Positions 58,801 to 64,000 of a stretch of 64,000 bases of DNA are shown here, piece after piece (within the stretch, counting starts at the first letter, position 1; each line of letters begins with the position of its first letter). This DNA comes from Lepidurus packardi (Eukaryota; Arthropoda; Branchiopoda; Notostraca; Triopsidae), in assembly GCA_023053545.1 (NCBI GenBank), contig JAKZAN010000005.1:12710001-12774000 (forward strand), read 5' to 3'. The notes beneath the pieces were generated by a model that worked only from the letters and a program-made list of their open reading frames with translations, searched no databases and had not been told where the DNA came from. The translations under genes were made by a program, and so were the position numbers.

Positions 58801-61151
58801 AAATTAAACATGATTGAATAAAGTAAAGGATTACAATAAGGAATAAATTAAGGAATAAAAAGGATTACAATAAGGAATAAATTAAGGAACGAAAAGACGA
58901 CAGTAACAATACGTACCCATGCGGAATACAGGTACATGAGTCATATCGTGGTCGATAAACTGCCCCCACTGCATAACCATGTTGGTGTACCCGACTGACG
59001 GATGGTCTTCGTCCGTGACCACCAGAGCACGTACCAAGCGTACGTTCGCCAATTCTTCTCCATCCCCTGCCAACTTCGGCGACCAGATACCTGTGATCCA
59101 TGAAGAAAAGATTGACATGATTGACGAGGCGTATAGAAAGGATGAAGGCAATGAATGTCAAAAACCGGATATTAACACAATATTGAAAAAAAAAATGATG
59201 TTACCGTCCCAGTACTGAGGTGGCAGGATACGCTCTACCGTCGTGACAGCACGTCCCCAGTTCGGATGAGCCAAATTGTTGCAAGATCCGTCAAAGGATC
59301 GATATTTCGAAGGTACACACACCGGCGCGGGTAAACACAGATACCCTAAACCACTATCTCGCAAGTCATAACGCTGCAAGCCAACTCCAGCTGCGTAACG
59401 GTCCAACCTCATCCTATAACGTACCCAATCGAAGCGCCACGGAAAGGAAAATAAAAGATTCATAAGCTCAATTCCTAGAAAATTTGATTATAAATCCTGG
59501 TAAAGCAAGAAAAAGACTCACGATTGCTGAATTTTTCGAGCAGCTTCCACTCCTACTAAACCTAATTCAGCTTGTTGGGACGCTGCCAGTGTAGGAATCA
59601 TGGTCGCGGCATGGCCCCAACCCATCGAAGTTCGGGACATGCCCATCTAAATATCAACGAATGTATCTATAAAATTTCAGTGCTAGAGACGCAAAAAAAT
59701 GAAAATTATACCTGGCCTTGCATTTGCTCTTCCATAGCGTAGATACTCGAAACACTAGCGCGACCATACTCGGAACTGCTCTCCAAAAGCTCTCGTGGAA
59801 CTTCAGGCCCTTCGCCGTAATTCGTCCTCGCATGTACGTACACGTCCGCAGCTTTCAGTACCGTCGCTGCAATAGAAACCGTAACGATCGATTAGTCTCA
59901 TATCGATACGGTAAAACAAGTATCGATACGTTCCATTAGTACACAACGCGATAGAAACTTCCAACTGTCAACAATGAAAATTATAAGCTTGACTACAACT
60001 CAAAGCAAATAACTTTACATTATAACTTTACAATAACTTTTCATTTCAATGAAAAGTACATGGAAAAGATTGTACTCCACGCGATGAAATTGAAAGTTTC
60101 GGTTGGTTTCAATGAGAGAAGTTTGAGAAGTTTCAGTACCGTCCTTGCAATAGAAAATGTAACGATCGATTAGTTTTATATCGATACGGTAAAACAAGTA
60201 TCGATACATTCAATTAGTACACAACGCTACAGAAACTTCCAACTGTCAACAATGAAAATTATAAGCTTGACTACAAATCAAAGCAAATAACTTTACATTA
60301 TAACTTTACAATAACTTTTCATTTCAATGAAAAGTACATGGAAAAGATTGTACTCCACATGATGAAATTGAACATTTCGGTTGGTTTCAATGAGAGATGT
60401 TAGAGAAGTTTCAGTACCGTCCTTGCAATAGAAACCGTAACGATCGATTAGTCTCATATCGATACGGTAAAACAAGTATCGATACATTCAATTAGTACAC
60501 AACGCTACAGAAACTTCCAACTGTCAACAATGAAAATCATAATCTTGACTACAACTCAAAGCAAATAACTTTAAATAGAAACTTTTAATTTCAATGAAAA
60601 GTACATTGAAAAGCTTGTACTCCACACGATAAAATCAAAAGTTTCGGTTGGTTTCAATGAGAGAAGTTAGAGAAGTACTCAAAGTACTTTCCAGTAGCAA
60701 AGTACTAAAAGGAGTAAGATTTTAGTTCCAAGTTTAGAAACCATACAAAAATAAGAAACCAACCCTAGAAAGGAACTTTGGAAAACACATCTTGAGTTGA
60801 CACTCTTGAAGGAAATGTCAAGCCCAGAAGCATCGTTTCGCTTTGGTTTCTACCATCCTCTTATTAGAAAATACCCCGCAACTTACGTTTAACGTTCAGA
60901 ATATCCGGACAACAAGCACTCAAAGGCGCACCATTGGCAGAACAGCTGACGTAGTCAGGTTGGGCTGCCAAATTCAGGTACCAGACCGAACACATCGCTA
61001 CAGGTTTGCAACTTGTCGAGTCGTAGCCAGGATAAATTGCCCCAGGCGGAGCACATGTAGCCGGGGGCGTATACGGCGCTGGTACGTACTGACCGGCACA
61101 TACTGTCACCAGATAAAAAATTCCCCAGAAGCAGCTTTGTCTGACCGTCAT
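55842..61151 (-). CDS. Secreted animal heme peroxidase with Cys-rich N-terminal module
   Basis: Fourteen exons close in frame to exactly 785 aa: 60887-61151, 59712-59866, 59522-59646, 59205-59413, 58917-59090, 58274-58464, 57593-57782, 57213-57410, 57002-57149, 56663-56839, 56447-56597, 56155-56353, 55971-56076, 55842-55911. A signal peptide (MTVRQSCFWGIFYLVTVCAG) is followed by a Cys-rich module ending in SACCPDI that recalls a clip domain, a linker, and the catalytic domain of the animal peroxidase family (oxidation of substrates by H2O2). Landmarks are SFDGSCNNLAHPNWG, the distal His in WGQFIDHDMTHVP, the catalytic Arg in IREHNRIA, the proximal His in FRMGHSM, and INVWRGRDHG. The protein ends in IPRMDLSAWRQY, the usual family C-terminus. 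Chorion peroxidases and peroxinectins are close types; I saw no KGD/RGD integrin motif in the parts I read. Confidence 0.93.
57840..58215. repeat. GATC-saturated element inside peroxidase intron 6
   Basis: About 20 GATC tetramers occur in some 370 bases, where one or two are expected. They form runs such as GATCCGATC, GATCCGGATCGG and GATCAGATCAGATCAGATCC. The left and right ends are GATC-rich in opposite senses, and the centre near 58,000-58,080 is ordinary. It may be a small non-autonomous element. Confidence 0.75.
59855..60690. repeat. Three tandem units of about 278 bp over peroxidase intron 1 and exon 2 border
   Basis: Units begin near 59,855, 60,133 and 60,412 with TTTCAGTACCGTC(G/C)(C/T)TGCAATAG. 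On the coding strand this is the acceptor and first bases of exon 2. The two extra copies thus carry pseudo-acceptors CTATTGCAAGGACGGTACTG. Each unit also holds ATCGATACGGTAAAACAAGTATCGATAC, a partly palindromic block. Confidence 0.9.
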
Positions 61152-62985
61152 CTTCAATCCTCCGTAAATTTTCCTGAAGTGTCCAAAGAATAACCGAATA
61201 AAAGTTAACTCCCCAACGGTTCGGTTCAAAATTTCTTCAAAATCTCGTTTACCTGTAGTTAAAAACCCTTTTGGTGGGGCGCAAAGGACAAACAACCCCA
61301 GTTCACTCCTTCCACTCCGTAGCTCTCCAAGTCCAAGTTTCAACTGATGTCAGTATGAGATGTGTCCCACGATTTCAGTTTTTCCTCTTATGTTGTACCC
61401 ACAACTTTTTCTTCCTATTTTTCCCGTCTCGTAGGTTCTACCGTACAGCTTTTCGCTGGGTAGTATTGTGCCGGTGAACAATGAAACAAAAGGCGAGCTT
61501 TGTCCTGGCTACTGCCTTACTTCCCAAACAGTAGCTGAACCAATGGTCATTCCATGCTTAATCACACGCCTATATAGCTCTCCTTCCGATTTTCAAGGTA
61601 ATTAAAAAATACAGAAAAAAAATTAGAAAAAAAGATCTCAACGCCCTATGAAGAAGTGAAAGGGTCGTGGCAAAGTATGGGGCTTTCCCCTTCAGTTTGC
61701 CTTACCAGCACACTAATGAGCGCCATTAGGTCACTAGGTCTGCACCATGTACTCCACTCGAAAAAGGAAAAAAAAATAGTTGAGTTCCAACGTTGCTTGC
61801 GTGTCAATACCAAAGGAAACGTGGAAGGAATACTGGAACGCTTATTCGGAGCAACAATACAATTGATTTCAGTTTTTAAGAAAAGTTGGGAGAAATCTTG
61901 GAATCTTTCCGGTACTTTGGGTTTGCACTAAATGTATTCTCCATTTCCAATTTCTTTGAATTTTAATCCTTTGAATTTTAATCATTTAAATGATGACGGA
62001 ATTTCTGAAAAAAATTAGTAATTATTATTGGACTAAATTGGGCTAAAAGGACCTTCAAAATGAGATAAAATAATAACATTCTCCTTCATTGGGATGCAAG
62101 ACAAGGTATCACTTCGTAGAGAGAATGGAAATTTGGGATTGTTGAGCGACTTCATTCGCCGTGCTCTACATCCCGTTTTTGTACAAAGGAAAGAAAGCCT
62201 GAGATTACTGAAATATTCATTAAGATTATGTAGCGTGTGTGTTGGGGAGGAAAGGCGATACGTGAAAAACGTTAAAAGCGAGATAAGGTTGGAGGAAAAT
62301 AAAAGTAGATTTACCGAAAAAGGTTCCCCCAACTTTCACTTTTGGAATTGAATTTGCTCGTAGAATCAGATGCAAATTTTATTTTTAAAAATTAACAACG
62401 TATATATAAAATTCGCTTACCAATTTGAAAAATTTGCTTTCATTTTTTCTTTAAAAAAAATACAATAAAAAAAAGATTAGTTTGAGGAATTTCAACAGAC
62501 TAGGTTACCGTTAGGTCGGTATGCGACCTAAAACTTGGCTGGTGACCCCAAGTTGACCTAGACCTATAGGAGAGTTACAACAATGAGCAGGTACGACTGT
62601 CCTAGAAAGACGGAGAACCGGTTCGCGAAAACAAGAGTTCACTGTTGGCAAATACACCAATAACCTTGAGTCAACCCTGGCGGTTGATATCAGCAACTAA
62701 ACGGTTCTTGTTGACCTAATGAGAATTAACGCAGGAGGCTCTGCAGAGTCTTCTTTTTACTTCTGTTCATTGAATATTTACTGTACTGTCACTGGATTGC
62801 TTTAACCTGACTCAAGGGGTTCGCAACTCGGTTCCCTGGTGTACAAAGTGGACATAGTTGCGTGTTACCGTGTTCAGTTCGAAAGATAGAGATGAGATTT
62901 ATACGCATGTACATTTTAACCCGACTGGTTAGGGTGTGTCCAACGTTCTTAGCGAGTTAAGGATCCCCCTAAACCTTGCTAATAG
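61152..62985. other. Upstream region of the peroxidase gene
   Basis: I find no coding exon. Short frames on both strands lack domains or splice support. Confidence 0.5.
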
Positions 62986-63092
62986 ATACAGCAATTGGAT
63001 TGCTTAAACCCTGTTCGGTACAATTGGATTGCTTAACCTTCTGGTACAATTGGATTGCTTAACCTTCTCGTACAATTGGACTGCTTAGACTT
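62986..63092. repeat. 25-bp tandem repeat, four units
   Basis: CAATTGGATTGCTTAA occurs at about 62,992, 63,020 and 63,046, followed by CAATTGGACTGCTTA at 63,073; the intervening text is CCTTCTGGTA or a variant. Confidence 0.9.
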
Positions 63093-63711
63093 ACAGTTGG
63101 GACGTGTCAATGTTAATGAAGTAACGATTGAAAGTGCATTCAAGTCATGAAAAGCGCTTATTTTTCTCTGATTTAAAGATGAAAAGATTGGGAAAGACCA
63201 GAAAAACCTTCCCAAATGTCTCGAAATTCGTAGAAACCATAAAAACCCTAGTTTAAGCTAGTTTTAGAAATCCAGATCATTTATCTAGGACGCAACTGAC
63301 TTGAATCTTAATCTAAGTCTAACTAAGTTCAAACTAAGTCTAAAGCCCTTCTCTTTTCATTCGCCTTATTTTTTCTGTCATTTTTTCAAATTAAAGCATT
63401 ACGGCTAATTTGGTTAGCGTCGTTTATGGAGTAAAAAAAAAGGAAAGAGTACTTCCTTTAATTTGTATTTAATTTTCTTAGCTCGATGACTATTTTCTAA
63501 AATTATTAATTTAACTACGTTTTGAACTACGTTTAACTTTAAACGTAGTTCAACTTTAACTACGTTTTGAAATGAACCTAACCATTGCATTTAATTACTA
63601 ATAAAACTTCATTATAAGGAGCTAATGTGTTACAAAGCACTACAAATAAACTACAAATAACTAAACTACAACTAAACTACAATAAACTACAAAGATTACA
63701 AGATTGAAATC
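63093..63711. other. AT-rich spacer
   Basis: No gene was found. Short direct repeats of AACTACGTTT and ACTACAAATAAACTAC occur at 63,515-63,690. Confidence 0.5.
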
Positions 63712-63996
63712 TTATACTCTACATATTGAATAAATTCCCGGAATGGAGTTGGCTTTCTTTTCTAACTTCTTCATTCCAACTGATCCAGTTTCCATCCACG
63801 TTGCATGCAACGATTCTTTCGCCTGGAAAGTTGCTTTTCTAAAAGGATTTGCAAGTTTCGTGTAACACAATGTCAATGTCTTCGCCTGGGATCCTTCAGC
63901 CCATTCAGCCGAAAACTCTCTTTCGTTGAGAACCAAAGAACCAAGAACTAGAACAGGAACGAGGAACAAGAAACTTTTCAAGAATCCAAACATCAT
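63712..63996 (-). CDS. Possible small secreted protein, 94 aa
   Basis: A single open frame begins with a strong hydrophobic leader (MFGFLKSFLFLVPVLVLGSL) and ends at a stop at 63,712-63,714. The mature part has two Cys and no known motif. It could be a single-exon gene or the first exon of one that is spliced before the stop. The frame is short, and only the leader argues for it. It reaches almost to the window edge, so any upstream exon would be outside. Confidence 0.35.
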   Translation of the reverse strand: MMFGFLKSFLFLVPVLVLGSLVLNEREFSAEWAEGSQAKTLTLCYTKLANPFRKATFQAKESLHATWMETGSVGMKKLEKKANSIPGIYSICRV

Positions 63997-64000
63997 TCTA

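Overview
This is eukaryotic nuclear DNA, AT-rich, with short GT-AG introns (many 50-100 bp). It is very probably from an arthropod. The evidence is a pickpocket-like DEG/ENaC channel array, a one-domain chitin-binding cuticle protein (CPAP1 type) and a secreted heme peroxidase with a Cys-rich N-terminal module. I cannot fix the class or species.

Bases 1-28,900 hold a head-to-tail array of eight apparently intact DEG/ENaC sodium channel genes, all on the minus strand. It also holds two orphan exon relics: a frameshifted exon at 1-137 and a lone last exon (TM2) at 17,860-17,996. All eight share one architecture. Exon 1 carries TM1 with the HG gating motif, five or six middle exons carry a Cys-rich ectodomain, and the last exon carries TM2 with the G-x-S selectivity filter. 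The array splits into two subfamilies. Five genes (1,054-16,756) have an extra small intron in the penultimate coding region and an ISILE-type TM2. Three genes (19,177-28,806) lack that intron and have an ITIVE-type TM2. Spacers and introns are full of locus-specific tandem repeats, several with an ACTAGATGGCG core that resembles the CTCF consensus. One repeat has multiplied the 5' half of an exon.

Bases 29,600-38,600 hold a pair of 0.34-kb direct repeats, a nine-exon plus-strand gene for a secreted protein I do not recognise (31,099-34,562), and a three-exon minus-strand TMEM53/DUF829-like gene (35,498-36,704). A decayed copy of the last gene lies on each side of it.

Bases 38,600-49,400 have no convincing coding sequence. 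They contain a candidate noncoding first exon, a perfect 14-bp GC-rich hairpin, AT-rich stretches and a 101-102 bp GC-rich minisatellite of about eight copies.

Bases 49,400-64,000 contain the cuticle gene (plus strand), a possible RNA polymerase III unit in which a tRNA-like head is followed by a long hairpin ending in a T5 run (52,607-52,862), a small secreted-protein gene with two alternative last exons (minus), a 14-exon heme peroxidase whose exon phases close exactly to 785 aa (minus), and a weak secreted ORF at the right edge. The channel array is probably sensory or epithelial. The cuticle protein and peroxidase may both act on extracellular matrix, but nothing here shows that they work together.
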